64,000 nucleotides of DNA from Paraburkholderia sp. SG-MS1 (GCF_012275575.1 NZ_NPIH01000005.1:1-64000), one strand, 5' to 3'; positions 45,433 to 56,000 are shown, counted from the stretch's first letter. The notes: generated by a model not told the origin, from the letters alone. Numbers and translations: made by a program.

Positions 45433-46169
45433 GCGATAAGACCGAAGCGCCGACTCCACAGCGGCTGCGACGCGCGCGCAAAGAGGGCGATATTGCGAAG
45501 AGCGGGCATATGACTGTTGCGGCGAGTGGCATTTTCTGGTGGCTCTTTCTAGTGATCGAAGCGCCACACATGTATCAGGTCTGCGTTTATGTCGTGGAGT
45601 CTGTGACGCAAATCGATCAGGCGCGTCCGTTCGATGAGCGCTACATTCAGGTGGCGAGCGCGCTCACCGCGATGCTGCCAGTCGTGGTCGCAACGCTCGG
45701 CATCAGCATGATCGCGATCATCGTGCCCGAAGCGGCGCAGACCGGGGGACTGATTGCATTCCAGCGTGCGGCGCCGGACATTAAACACCTCAACCCAGTG
45801 TCGGGGTTGAAGAACCTGTTCGGACTAAAGACGCTGATTGAGACCGCAATCACGCTGGCGCAGTTTTCTATCCTTCTTTTCATCTTCGGGAATGCGTTCG
45901 AGATATGGTGTGCGCAGTTGCTGCCTTCGTTTTCGCTTTCGTTTGATGGGCAACTGAGCGCCACGTGCCAGTCGCTTGCGCGCCTGCTCGCGATGATGAG
46001 CGTGTCGCAGCTCGTGCCCGCAGCCGTCGACATCAAGTTGCAGCGTTTTCAGTGGCGGCGGCGTTTAAAAATGGACAAGAACGAAATAAAACGTGAATAC
46101 CGCGACGAAGAAGGCGATCCCATTGTTAAGGGACGTCGACGGGCCATGCACAGAGAGTTGAGCCAATAA
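45429..46169 (+). CDS. sctU: Type III secretion switch protein SctU, C-terminally truncated
   Basis: A 246-residue FlhB/SctU protein that starts normally (SDKTEAPTPQRLRRARKEGD), has four helices with HLNPVSGLKNLFGLKTL between, and the usual linker (MDKNEIKREYRDEEGDPIVKG). It then stops at MHRELSQ, about 20-25 residues before where the NPTH autocleavage loop should be. Family members are about 345-360 residues. The whole SctU cytoplasmic domain, which self-cleaves and switches substrate class, is absent, and no fragment of it is visible elsewhere. sctV begins one base after the stop, so the truncation is built into the operon rather than a point mutation in an otherwise intact gene. Confidence 0.93.
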   Translation: MSDKTEAPTPQRLRRARKEGDIAKSGHMTVAASGIFWWLFLVIEAPHMYQVCVYVVESVTQIDQARPFDERYIQVASALTAMLPVVVATLGISMIAIIVPEAAQTGGLIAFQRAAPDIKHLNPVSGLKNLFGLKTLIETAITLAQFSILLFIFGNAFEIWCAQLLPSFSLSFDGQLSATCQSLARLLAMMSVSQLVPAAVDIKLQRFQWRRRLKMDKNEIKREYRDEEGDPIVKGRRRAMHRELSQ

Positions 46170-46170
46170 G

Positions 46171-48246
46171 ATGTTCGCAAAAACCAGATTTAGTCATATT
46201 GATTTTCCAGGCCTTTTGGCACGTTACGCGGACCTTGGTGTGGGGGGCGGCTTGCTCTGCGTGCTGGTGCTGCTGATCCTGCCGGTTCCGCCGTTCATTC
46301 TCGACATGTTCATCTGCGCGAGCTTCACGGCCAGCTTCGTGATGCTCTCGGCGACGATCTACGCGGCGAAGCCGGCAGAGCTGTCGAGCTTTCCGTCGCT
46401 GCTCCTCGTGACGACGCTACTGAGGCTTGCTCTCGCGATTGCGTCGACGAAAATGATTCTGCTTGATGCGCACGCCGGACAGATTATCAGCGCGTTTGGT
46501 GAAATGGTGGTCGGTGGCAACGTTGCGGTCGGGATCGTGGTGTTCGTCGTGTTGTCGGTGATCCAGTTCATCGTCGTGGCGAAAGGGGCTGACCGCGTCG
46601 CCGAGGTCTCAGCACGCTTTACGCTCGACGGCATTCCCGGGCGCCAGATGAGCATTGACGCCGATCTGCGAAGCGGCCAGATCGCACCGGCTGAAGCGGG
46701 CCGGTTGCGCGCCGAATTGGAGCGCGAAACATACTTTTATGGGTCGCTCGATGGGGCGATGAAGTTCGTCAAGGGCGATAGCATTGCGGGGCTCGTCGTC
46801 GCGCTTGTCAATATTGTCGGTGGCCTTACCATTGGTATCGGGCAACGCGGCATGTCGTTCGGCGATGCACTGCACACATACACGATCCTGACGGTTGGCG
46901 ATGGCCTCGTGTCGCAAATTCCGTCGTTGATCGTGTCGATATCGGCCGGTCTGCTAGTCACGCGCGTCTCGTCAGGCGGCGGCAGCACGAATCTCGGCCA
47001 GGATATCGTCAGGCAGTTGTCGCTGCATCCCGCGGCACTGATGATGGCGGGTGTTGCTTGCCTTGCTCTCGCCGTCATTCCGGGTTTTCCTCATGTCCAG
47101 TTCATCCTCGCGGCGCTCACGCAGATCGGCCTGGCTGTCGTGACGAAGCGTCAGCGCGCGGCGCTAGACAGGTTGGAGCGGCCACGGATGCCGGCGATGA
47201 CGCGCGATGGCGGCACCTATGTGCAACGCATTCTCGACGATGTCGAACTGGGAACAAGTTCCCCGCTTCGTGTGCGCCTTGGTGTGAAAGCATGCGACGC
47301 GCTACGCCCGGCGGAACTCAACCGCCGCTTTGCGCTGATGCGCCGCGACCTGATGGTGCGGCTCGGAGTGCCGTTCCCGGGTGTTGGGCTCCTGCGCGAC
47401 ACCGATCTCGACGAGAATCGCTATATCGTCGATCTCGCGGACGTGTCGTTCTACGGAGGCACGCTCGTTGCCGGACACGTACTGGTTAGCGGTGAGGCAT
47501 CTCTGGTGACCATGGACGGCCTGCAGGGCTATCACCCGCAGGCGGAGAAATCGGTCTGGATACCTGAGCAGTCGGCCACTGTGATTGATGACGTACGCAT
47601 CATGAAATCGAGCGCCGATGCAGCGCTTTGCGATCACCTGATGAACGTGTGTGAGCAGCATGCGTCGTCGTTCATTGGGACGCAGGAGACGCGTTTTCTC
47701 CTCGACCAGATCAGCATTGAGTTCCGGGAGCTGGTGAATCAAATTCAGCAGGTAATCACCACGGTGCAACTTGCTTGCGTGCTGCGCAGTCTGCTGGAGC
47801 AGCGAATTCCAATCCGCAATCTGCGAGGCATTCTCGAGGCAATCCTTCGCGTGCCCGAGGGGGGGCGCTCGCTTGACCGGATGGTGCGGGAAGCACGCAT
47901 CACGCTCGGGCAGCAAGTGGTGCGTCCCTTCGCCGATCTGAACAGCTGGGCAATCAATGCCGCCGTGCTCGAACCGGCCTGGGAAGCTGATCTCGAGGCA
48001 CAGATTGAAGTCGGTCACGATGGCGAACCACAATGCGTGCTCGACGCTGATCGATTGGAAATCTTGCAGCGAGTCTTTGCCTCGCAACGGGACACGGTGA
48101 GTCTGGTAGTGACAACGGCTCTTCTGCGTCCTCATCTCGCGCGCATTTTACGCATGCTTGGCATCCGCACTGACGTGCTTGCGACGGAAGAAATTCCTCT
48201 CGACACGTATCGTGTCCACATATTCGCGACACTCGAGCCAGATTGA
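46171..48246 (+). CDS. sctV: Type III secretion export gate SctV
   Basis: A 691-residue FlhA-family protein. The N-terminal half has about eight helices and the conserved FPSLLLVTTLLRLALAIAS and RFTLDGIPGRQMSIDADL cytoplasmic loop; the C-terminal half (about 360-691) is the nonameric ring domain that receives substrate-chaperone complexes. Length and motifs are standard. It follows sctU after a single base and precedes sctN by three bases. There is no SctW gatekeeper gene beside it. Confidence 0.97.
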   Translation: MFAKTRFSHIDFPGLLARYADLGVGGGLLCVLVLLILPVPPFILDMFICASFTASFVMLSATIYAAKPAELSSFPSLLLVTTLLRLALAIASTKMILLDAHAGQIISAFGEMVVGGNVAVGIVVFVVLSVIQFIVVAKGADRVAEVSARFTLDGIPGRQMSIDADLRSGQIAPAEAGRLRAELERETYFYGSLDGAMKFVKGDSIAGLVVALVNIVGGLTIGIGQRGMSFGDALHTYTILTVGDGLVSQIPSLIVSISAGLLVTRVSSGGGSTNLGQDIVRQLSLHPAALMMAGVACLALAVIPGFPHVQFILAALTQIGLAVVTKRQRAALDRLERPRMPAMTRDGGTYVQRILDDVELGTSSPLRVRLGVKACDALRPAELNRRFALMRRDLMVRLGVPFPGVGLLRDTDLDENRYIVDLADVSFYGGTLVAGHVLVSGEASLVTMDGLQGYHPQAEKSVWIPEQSATVIDDVRIMKSSADAALCDHLMNVCEQHASSFIGTQETRFLLDQISIEFRELVNQIQQVITTVQLACVLRSLLEQRIPIRNLRGILEAILRVPEGGRSLDRMVREARITLGQQVVRPFADLNSWAINAAVLEPAWEADLEAQIEVGHDGEPQCVLDADRLEILQRVFASQRDTVSLVVTTALLRPHLARILRMLGIRTDVLATEEIPLDTYRVHIFATLEPD

Positions 48247-48249
48247 TGC

Positions 48250-49587
48250 ATGCAACCTCTTAACAGAAAAAGGAAGACGTCTGTGACACCAACGCCGCTA
48301 CTCTCGACGAAGCTCGCGCTCAACGCAAGGATTGTAGAAGCGCGCGGGGTGGTTGTCCGTGTGGTCGGTGCCTCGTTACGCGTCGGCGAAATGGTCCGGC
48401 TTGTCCGGCCCGATACCCAGGAAGTGCAAATCGGCGAAGTAGTCGGCTTCGCTCAGGACGGGGCACTCGTTGTACCGTTCGACGGACTGATGGGTTTGTC
48501 GAATATCACGCAGGTCGCGGGCTGTGGGCTTAACTGGCGCCGCTCTGACGCGCTCTCGCTGCTAGGACGAGTGGTGGATGGGCTTGGGCGGCCGCTCGAT
48601 GGTGGCGGCGCCCCGACGACAGCAACGGCGCGGCAAGCGGCAGACAAGCTTCCGCTAGTCAATCCACTCGACCGTCCGGTGATCTCGACGCCATTCGCGA
48701 CCGGTGTGCGGGCAATAGATGGCCTCTTGTCCTGCGGAGTCGGTCAGCGCGTCGGCATCTTCGCGCCGGCGGGTGGCGGCAAAAGCACGCTAATCGGAAT
48801 GATCGCAAACGGGGCGACTGTTGATGCGATTGTTGTTGCTCTGATCGGCGAGCGTGGCCGCGAAGTGGCCGAGTTTATTCACGATCACCTTGGTCCGCGG
48901 CGCGCAGCATCGGTTGTGATCGCGTCGACAGCCGAGCGGCCGGCGGCCGAGCGTATCAAGGCTGCCGAACTGGCGTGCAGCGTCGCGAGCGAACTGCGCG
49001 CCGAAGGAAAGCAAGTCCTGCTGCTGTTCGATTCTCTGACGCGTTACGCCCGTGCGCTGCGCGAGGTTGGTCTGGCGGTGGGTGAACCGCCAGTGCGCCG
49101 CGGATATCCACCGCGAGTGTTCGCCGAGTTACCAAGATTGACCGAAGCGGCGGGGCTGACGCGGCAGGGTTCGGTCACTGCGTTCTTTACGGTGCTCGCC
49201 GAAGACGAAGAAATGACGGACCCTATCGCGGAAGAAGCACGTTCGCTGCTCGACGGGCATATCCAGCTATCGGGACGACTTGGTGCAGCGGGGCACTATC
49301 CGGCCATTGATGTATTGCGGAGCAAGAGTCGTGTGATGACACGTGTGACGTATCAGGAGCATCGCGACGATGCAAACCGCGTGCGCGGCTGGATGAGTCG
49401 GTATCAAGAAGTTGAACTTTTGCTGCAGATGGGCGAATACCGGCGTGGCAACGATTCCGACAGTGATCTTGCGATAGATCGTCATAAAGCGATTGAACGC
49501 TTCCTGCGTCAGCCACATGACCAGTATTGCGATTGGGAGAGCACGATTTCGTCGTTGCGCGCCCTTTGCCGCGAGGCGCGCAAATGA
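48250..49587 (+). CDS. sctN: Type III secretion ATPase SctN
   Basis: A 445-residue F1-beta-like hexameric ATPase that releases chaperones and unfolds substrates. Walker A is APAGGGKSTL (K178), followed by IGERGREVAEF and Walker B VLLLFDSLTRYARALREV; the C terminus has SRYQEVELLLQMGEY. It starts at ATG 48250 three bases after sctV. It overlaps sctO (ATGA). Confidence 0.97.
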   Translation: MQPLNRKRKTSVTPTPLLSTKLALNARIVEARGVVVRVVGASLRVGEMVRLVRPDTQEVQIGEVVGFAQDGALVVPFDGLMGLSNITQVAGCGLNWRRSDALSLLGRVVDGLGRPLDGGGAPTTATARQAADKLPLVNPLDRPVISTPFATGVRAIDGLLSCGVGQRVGIFAPAGGGKSTLIGMIANGATVDAIVVALIGERGREVAEFIHDHLGPRRAASVVIASTAERPAAERIKAAELACSVASELRAEGKQVLLLFDSLTRYARALREVGLAVGEPPVRRGYPPRVFAELPRLTEAAGLTRQGSVTAFFTVLAEDEEMTDPIAEEARSLLDGHIQLSGRLGAAGHYPAIDVLRSKSRVMTRVTYQEHRDDANRVRGWMSRYQEVELLLQMGEYRRGNDSDSDLAIDRHKAIERFLRQPHDQYCDWESTISSLRALCREARK

Positions 49588-50006
49588 AGGACGCGTTACA
49601 GGTGCGCGTGTGGACCTTGCTTACACGTGTGCGGCAGCTAAGAGTGGAGCGCGCTCGCCACCTGTTGCGGGAGGCACACCTTGGTGTTCAGCGCGCGGAA
49701 GCAGATACTGTGTCAAGAGAGAATGCGATCGCGGAGCATGAGACACGGCGACGAAAAATTCTCGCCGCATGTTTCTGTGGCGAGAGCGCGTCACTGTGGC
49801 GCATGGCGTTGCAGCGGCACGATGCCGGTAAATTTGCTCTGGAATCGGCGCTTGCCGTTGTATGCGATGCCAGGGAGAAAGCGCAGGAACGGGTCATGTC
49901 CGCGCTGTATGTTCTGCAAAAGGAGATGCGCGGGCTGGACGATGCCCGCAAGCGGGTGCGCCGACTGGTCGTTGCGCAGCAGGAAGATAGCGATCCCGAC
50001 GATTGA
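49584..50006 (+). CDS. sctO: Type III secretion stalk protein SctO
   Basis: A 140-residue, almost entirely helical, Arg/Ala/Glu-rich coiled-coil protein directly after sctN, the usual place and form of SctO (YscO/HrpB7-like), which acts as the central stalk between ATPase and SctV. Sequence is poorly conserved in the family, so position and coiled coil decide the call. Start ATG 49584 overlaps the sctN stop. Last gene of the operon; an SctP gene, which usually follows, is missing. Confidence 0.82.
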   Translation: MKDALQVRVWTLLTRVRQLRVERARHLLREAHLGVQRAEADTVSRENAIAEHETRRRKILAACFCGESASLWRMALQRHDAGKFALESALAVVCDAREKAQERVMSALYVLQKEMRGLDDARKRVRRLVVAQQEDSDPDD

Positions 50007-50068
50007 TGATCTAACGCCGCATGGAGTCCATGGCCATCGGCCGTTTGAGACTTGGTATAGAACGTCGC

Positions 50069-50105
50069 GCATCCGGGGTCGCCGTTTTGCGGCCACCCCG
50101 GATGC
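50069..50105. terminator. Long stem-loop between convergent sctO and DUF1521 genes
   Basis: GCATCCGGGGT and ACCCCGGATGC form a perfect eleven-base stem, extended inward by GCCG/CGGC after one mismatch, around a short T-rich loop. It lies between two convergent genes, a place suited to a bidirectional terminator, although neither side has a long T-run. Confidence 0.55.
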
Positions 50106-50110
50106 TAGCG

Positions 50111-50986
50111 TCAGACCTTGCTGAAGTCTGCAGCCGTCGGAGCATGGCCCGTCTGTGGATCGATCCAACCCGTGCCGGAGCTATTGGCGACTAGCGTATA
50201 GCCGTCTGGGGTCTGTCGGTCGAGTTGTCGGCCATTGCGACTGCTTTGCACGGTTAGCGGACTGCTGTCAATCTGACTCAAACCATTGACCACGTAGGCC
50301 TTGTTACCCTGTGTGATTGTCACCTGGTCGGCGTAGCTGACGGCGCCCTGTGCTTGCGTTCCGACCGTGACCTTCGTGTGACCGGGCAGATCGAACGTTA
50401 GCGAGCCTTTGAATGTGCCTGATGTGCCATTGGTATCGATGTGTGGATCACCGGAGATTTTTGTCGTGCTGCCGGTCTGTTTGTTCGTCAAGAGGAGCGA
50501 GGAATCACTCTTGTTTAGATCAACAGTGTAATTACCTATATCTAGACTTGCTTTGTTGTTCTGCACCTGCGTATTGCACCAGTCACTCTGTTGATCATTG
50601 CAATTGCGTTTGTTGTTCTTGACCTGTGCATTGCTACATTCGAACTTCTGGCTACCACAAAGGTTCTTGTTAATCATGGTTTCGGTATTGCACCGGTTGT
50701 TCCTACGACTGCCGTACTGATCGGATCTGTCGTTCCTGCCGCTGACGTGTTGAAAGCTGACCGCCGAAATCGATGCTGACATACCTTTCGGTGATCGCGA
50801 CGACTGCTGAGAAAAGGTCGCTAATGAGATTTGCTGATTCCCTGCGCCACTTTCCCGAAATCCGGTCGAGAGCGACTTCGAACTGGATGACTGGACCGTG
50901 CTTCGATACGAGAAGCTGCTCGTTGCGAACGAAGATTGGGTCTGGCTATACGATGCAAAGCTGCTGCGATCGATTGTGGTTTGCAT
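50111..50986 (-). CDS. DUF1521 (metal-inducible autocleavage) protein, candidate type III effector
   Basis: A 291-residue protein. Residues 1-95 are Ser/Gln/Thr-rich with no signal peptide, as in type III substrates. Residues about 96-146 are Asn/Cys-rich with two imperfect repeats (CSNAQVKNNK and CNTQVQNNK). The C-terminal DUF1521 domain carries GDPHID at residues 179-184 and SYADQVTITQG. In the known NopE1 family of Bradyrhizobium this domain cleaves itself between Asp and Pro of GDPH when calcium is added. Start ATG 50986 has aagga about 8 bases upstream; the open frame beyond it is unrelated. It is convergent with the secretion operon, so a regulated effector or extracellular component is likely. 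Confidence 0.78.
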   Translation of the reverse strand: MQTTIDRSSFASYSQTQSSFATSSFSYRSTVQSSSSKSLSTGFRESGAGNQQISLATFSQQSSRSPKGMSASISAVSFQHVSGRNDRSDQYGSRRNNRCNTETMINKNLCGSQKFECSNAQVKNNKRNCNDQQSDWCNTQVQNNKASLDIGNYTVDLNKSDSSLLLTNKQTGSTTKISGDPHIDTNGTSGTFKGSLTFDLPGHTKVTVGTQAQGAVSYADQVTITQGNKAYVVNGLSQIDSSPLTVQSSRNGRQLDRQTPDGYTLVANSSGTGWIDPQTGHAPTAADFSKV

Positions 50987-52357
50987 GGATGAGTCCTTGA
51001 GTGGTTGGTTTGTCGGTCCGGTTGATTGTCTGGACCTATCCGGAGAAGACAGGCTTTCCCCCGTCTTGACCGGCAGGAAAAGTCTAATGAACAACCACGT
51101 CCGCCATGCACTACGGGCGTATCGCAATGCGGAACAACGGATGGCACGGCGCAGTGGAACAATGGCCCGGCACCGGACGGTATGAAAACCCGGCATGATT
51201 CCGGTTCTCACAAATCAGGCCAGTCTTCACACGTGGAACGGCGGCGTTGCCGAAACCTCGGCCGGGCAATTCTCGTTACCGGCCATATAAACAGTCCTGT
51301 GCTCACTCGTCGCACTGTTCCTGCTGTTACACACCGATGATTGACAGCGAGCCTTCCTGCGATCGGAAAGTGCGCTTTCCCTACGGGTCTCGCCTCGCTG
51401 TCGATCGGGGCCAACGCAAGCTTGGTAGAAGCATGTCGGTGCCGACGAAAAATTGACATTTCGTGACAAAAATCAGTTCGACATACGTCACAATAGTACG
51501 GTTCATTTAGTGCGTGAAAGATCTCGGTAAGCAAAGAAAGTTTGAAGTTGCTTTCGCAATGTATGTGTCAGCGTGATTTCTGATCCGTTGACGATCTTCA
51601 CTGGTGGATAAGAAATACTCAACAGCCTGTAATGCACGCAGGTCTCTCACGGTTACCTATCGATCATGGCATTGACGCAGCGCTATTTTTTTTGAACCCT
51701 GTCATGCTTTAACCTGTTCGTGCACGCAGGTTCCAACCGGCGTTGCCATTTGTCTGGCGGGATGCTGAAAGCCTGAGTCGGGACGATCGATCAGTATGCA
51801 CAAGGTTCCCGCATGCGACTTTCTGCGGAATTGCGAATTTGCGCGGTAACTTTTGCAAGCAAAGCGCGTGCGGGCAGGCGCCGCGCTCTGCAGTCCTGCT
51901 ATCGTGGTGACTCACCGCGTCGTTCCTTGCGGTGCCATGTTTCGCATTCGTGCCATGTTCGTCAGCGCGTTGGCAACCATAGTCGGCGTGAAATGATGGC
52001 CGACGTGTCGAATGTCAAGATAGACCGTCTACCGCACCTGTCGGATTGTCTCGTCCCCGCCGAAATGCTTCTCCATGCATGTCCAGGTGAAGCGCTTGAT
52101 CCGATAGCTGGCATGTCGCGAGATGAGCCCTGCGATTTCACAGCCGCCGGAACGTTCATTGTTGCGCGCGACTTGCGGTGTCTCCTTGCAGGCGGTAATC
52201 GCTCGTGAAGTCGCTCTCGTCGCAGGCACGAGCCGCTCCGCGGAGTTGTCGAAGGGGGGAAATTCGACGGTATGCTTGGTACGTTCTGGCGGAATACTGT
52301 GGTGAAGAACATCGATCCGATGAAATCTATTGCTTTCCCAATCGGGATGTCATCCTT
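50987..52357. other. Gene-poor stretch between DUF1521 gene and response regulator
   Basis: About 1.37 kb without a convincing gene. It includes an AT-richer segment near 51440-51620. A minus-strand fragment at about 52025-52140 (SYRIKRFTWTCMEKHFGGDE) reads like protein but lacks a start and soon stops. Promoters for both flanking genes must lie here; I could not recognise tts or hrp boxes. Confidence 0.45.
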
Positions 52358-53023
52358 ATGAACTCTACGCGCATTGTCCACGTTGTGGTGGCGGACGATC
52401 ATGCGGTCGTTCGCAGGGCCGTTGCCCAAACAATCGACGCGATTCCCGGCTTCAAAATCGCCGCGATCGTTAAATCAGGAACTGAGCTACTGGAAATACT
52501 CACGGCAGTCGAGTGCGATTTGATCGTTACCGATTTCTCGATGCAGAGGGGAACGGCCGACGAAGACGGACTTCGCCTTATCGCACGACTCAGGCGGAAT
52601 TACCCTTCTACGCCGATCATTGTTTTTACAATGCTCACTAACGGCGGAGTATTGCAAAAGCTTTGCAAGATGGGCGTCGCGGGCATCGTGGGTAAGGACG
52701 AGGAATCGGCAGTAATCGAGCAGGCTTGCGTCATGCTGCGTTCGGATTCGAATGCACGCACATTTCTATCTCCAGGCATTACCCGGTGGCTCGTTCAGGA
52801 TGGCAATACCGAGGAAGGATTTATCAGCGCTCCGGACCTCTCCCCGAAGGAACTCGAGGTCGTCCGCCTGTTTGGTATGGGGCTGTCTGTCACGCAGATC
52901 GCTCAACAGCTCAATCGCACCGCGACCACCGTGGCAACGCAAAAGCGCTCGGCTATGCGCAAGTTACATGTGGAGACTAACGCCGATCTGGTGAAGTATG
53001 CTCAAGAGCAGGGACTGACCTGA
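52358..53023 (+). CDS. NarL/BvgA-type response regulator
   Basis: A 221-residue two-domain regulator. The receiver has the acidic pair D13-D14, phospho-acceptor D59 in CDLIVTDFSM and Lys in GIVGKDEES; the output is a LuxR/GerE helix-turn-helix (DLSPKELEVVRLFGMGLSVT, then TTVATQKRSAMRKLHV). Start ATG 52358 precedes the first receiver strand. Its stop overlaps the start of the hybrid kinase gene (TGATG), so they are partners, in the arrangement of BvgA-BvgS or EvgA-EvgS. It may control the adjacent type III locus, as BvgAS does in Bordetella; this is inference. Confidence 0.93.
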   Translation: MNSTRIVHVVVADDHAVVRRAVAQTIDAIPGFKIAAIVKSGTELLEILTAVECDLIVTDFSMQRGTADEDGLRLIARLRRNYPSTPIIVFTMLTNGGVLQKLCKMGVAGIVGKDEESAVIEQACVMLRSDSNARTFLSPGITRWLVQDGNTEEGFISAPDLSPKELEVVRLFGMGLSVTQIAQQLNRTATTVATQKRSAMRKLHVETNADLVKYAQEQGLT

Positions 53024-56000
53024 TGCCACTGATGTCCAGGAGTGCATGGGATCCTGCTCTACACGCCTTCCATTCGATAGAAAGAAATCTAAAGCGGGAG
53101 CGGCGCGTTTTTTCGATGGTGATCATCCTGTTGATTATCGGCGCGTTCGTCGCAGCTGTCGTGACGATTGCAGGGCGACTGGCTGATTCGCTCGACCGGG
53201 AGGAAAGGGCTACGCGGCTAGCCATACAGAACCTCGCCCACGAGTTGCAGGAACGAAACAACCTGCTCACGACGGTCAGTGTGATCATCGAACTCCGGGC
53301 AAGCGGTGTTCTCCTGCCTGAGCCCCCCCGCCACGCCGACGACAACTGTGTCGCTGGCGTTCCCGTACAAGGGCCGCGGTCGATCCTTATGTCGAGTTGC
53401 GCCTCGGCAGCGCAGCTTTTGCTGGCGACAGGTTCGCGCCTCGATTTCGAGTTGATCCTCACGGACGGGCATGGAATATACGGGCACGCTTTTCCACCGC
53501 AGCCACCACATGCCCACAACTTGACATCGAAGGGACGAGCCCGGGAAGTGGTCAACGCGGTCCTTGAAAAATATCGTTCCCTTGGGCTTGATCCGCTCAC
53601 GGCTGCGCGTGAAAAACGCATCGTCTGGTTGCGGTCGCCCAGAACCACGGAAAGCGATATGTCGCCAATGATTGGGGCCTCTCTTGTCCTCAAGGAGGGG
53701 GCACTTTACGCCATTGTGGTGACGACGCTAGATCTGAAAGACGTGCTTCAACCTGGCACAGGCGACACTTCAATTTCCGATCCGGTCGTAGTGACGAATG
53801 GCGGGACGGTAGCAATCGGGCACGTTACGCCGGAACAGGCGGAAGAGATAGACGCAAGGACTGGCGCGAGCACGCTTCAGTATGGCCGCTTCCATTGGGT
53901 TCCCAGCTATGGCTGGGTGATGCGACGGCCAGCGCTCATGCTTGGTTTCGGGCATATCCTTCGCATTGTGCCGTTGCGCCAACAGATCGTCGAGATGCGG
54001 TGCGGACTTATCCTGGTGCTGTCCGCCACAGTAGCGCTGGTGATTCTCCTGCTTGCCATGTTCCGTTACTGGAACTATCAATTTTTGACACGGACCTATG
54101 CGGAGGCGGCGCGCGCGCTTGAAAGCGAATTGCTCAACCACCTTCTGGTGCATGCCACGCCTGTAGGTTTGTGCATCGTCCGCAAGGACGGCTCGGAAAT
54201 TGTGCTGGCAAACAAGATCGCTCGTGATGTACTGAGAATCGCGAACACGAATATGAAACTGCCTGCGGCATTGAGCCGGGAATTTCAGAAACAGGGCATC
54301 GATAACACCTCTTTCTCGCTGGCAGAAGGCGCGAAGATCTTCCAGTTTTCATTCCCTATCGAGAGGGAGGGGCTTAATAGCTTGCACTTGGAGATTACCT
54401 ACGCACCCGCGATCCTCAACCGCGAAGATGTCCTGTTTTGCGCAATCGCCGATACGACTCAACATGTTCTCGCCGAACAGGCGCTTCGTGAAGCCAAGCG
54501 AACCACAGAAGTCGCCGCGAAAGCAAAAGTGAGTTTTTTTGCTTCCATGAGCCATGAGATTCGCACACCGCTCGCATCGCTCGTCGGTAACATCGAACTG
54601 CTCAAGCTCGGACCGCTTGTGCCAGAGCAGGAGGCGCGTGTGCACGCCATGCAGATCTCCGCTGCTGGGCTGTTGCACGTCGTGAACGATGTACTGGACT
54701 TTTCAAAAATTGACGTCGGGGAACTCAAACTTAACGAAGTGTGGGGATCTGTGACAGATCTCATAGGTCGCATTGTCCTTTCACACGCGCACCTTGCCGT
54801 CAAGGAAGGCTTGAAATTTTATGTTGTTCTGGATCGAGCTGTGCCATCGAGATTACTTTTTGATCCAATACGTGTATCGCAGATTGTGACAAATCTGTTG
54901 AGCAACGCGTTCAAGTTTACGCAGTCCGGCAAAATCGTAGTTCGGGTGCAGTGGATTGATTCGTCGCTGGCGATCAGCGTTGTCGACTCAGGAATCGGCA
55001 TACCGGACGATCTGAAAACGCAACTATTCCAGCCCTTTATGCAGGGGGATAGCAATCGCCTTGGTCAGGCGAGAGGAACCGGACTCGGCCTGTCCATTAC
55101 GGCAAGGCTCTGCGAGTTGATGGGAGGGTTCGTCATGCTGGAAAGCACTGTGGGAGTGGGAACCCGCGTCTCGGTTACACTTCCGCTTCGTTCGGCGGAC
55201 GGCACGCCAGACGGAGCGGACTGGACTTTGCAGAACCACAACCCAGCTATTCTTTGCCATGCTAATGAATATAGGGAGTGGCTGACCAATCTGTTTGACC
55301 CGGAGGCGGCCACGGTGACTGTTTTTACAGATACCCGTCACGCGGTTAATCATGGTCGCTATGACTATCTGCTTGTCGCAGATGAGTTTGACCCGGCAGA
55401 TGTCATTCGCTGGTGGGGAAATCCGGCTAGTATCGTGTGGGTGGGGCAAGATGGTCCTCTCGTGCCGATTTCAAGCGACAACGGCGGCGTGGCAGTTTCA
55501 GTCTACAGCCTGCCGGGAATCAGGACTGCCACGCAGATGCTCGAGTCCGCTGTCCTTGATCGGACGCACACAAAAAGAACAAAGGACGCAGGACCTGCCA
55601 GACGTCATTTCGAAAAATTGACCGTGCTGATTGCAGAAGATAACTTGTTAAATCGCGGTTTGCTACGTGACCAGCTTAGCACCCTGGGTGCAAACGTCAT
55701 CGAGGCCGTCAATGGCAGCGAGGCGCTGTCGATGCTTTCGAAACGGTCGGTGGATATCGTGCTGACTGATATCGATATGCCAGTCCTGAACGGGTTTCAG
55801 TTGATTGATGCAGTTCGCAACAAAAACCTCTCACTGCCGATTTATGCCGTCAGCGCGAGCGCTCATCCGGACGACATCGCTGAAGGCAGGGCGCGGGGAT
55901 TCTCCGACTACCTCACCAAGCCGGTATCCCTGTCGATATTGACGAAGGTTCTCGATGCCGCGGCAGATCGTGATAGTCGCGATGCCTTAACGGACGCCAA

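Noticed and set aside
47302-48135. Long minus-strand open frame within sctV
   Set aside because: Antisense shadow of a highly conserved gene; His/Arg-rich with no motif.
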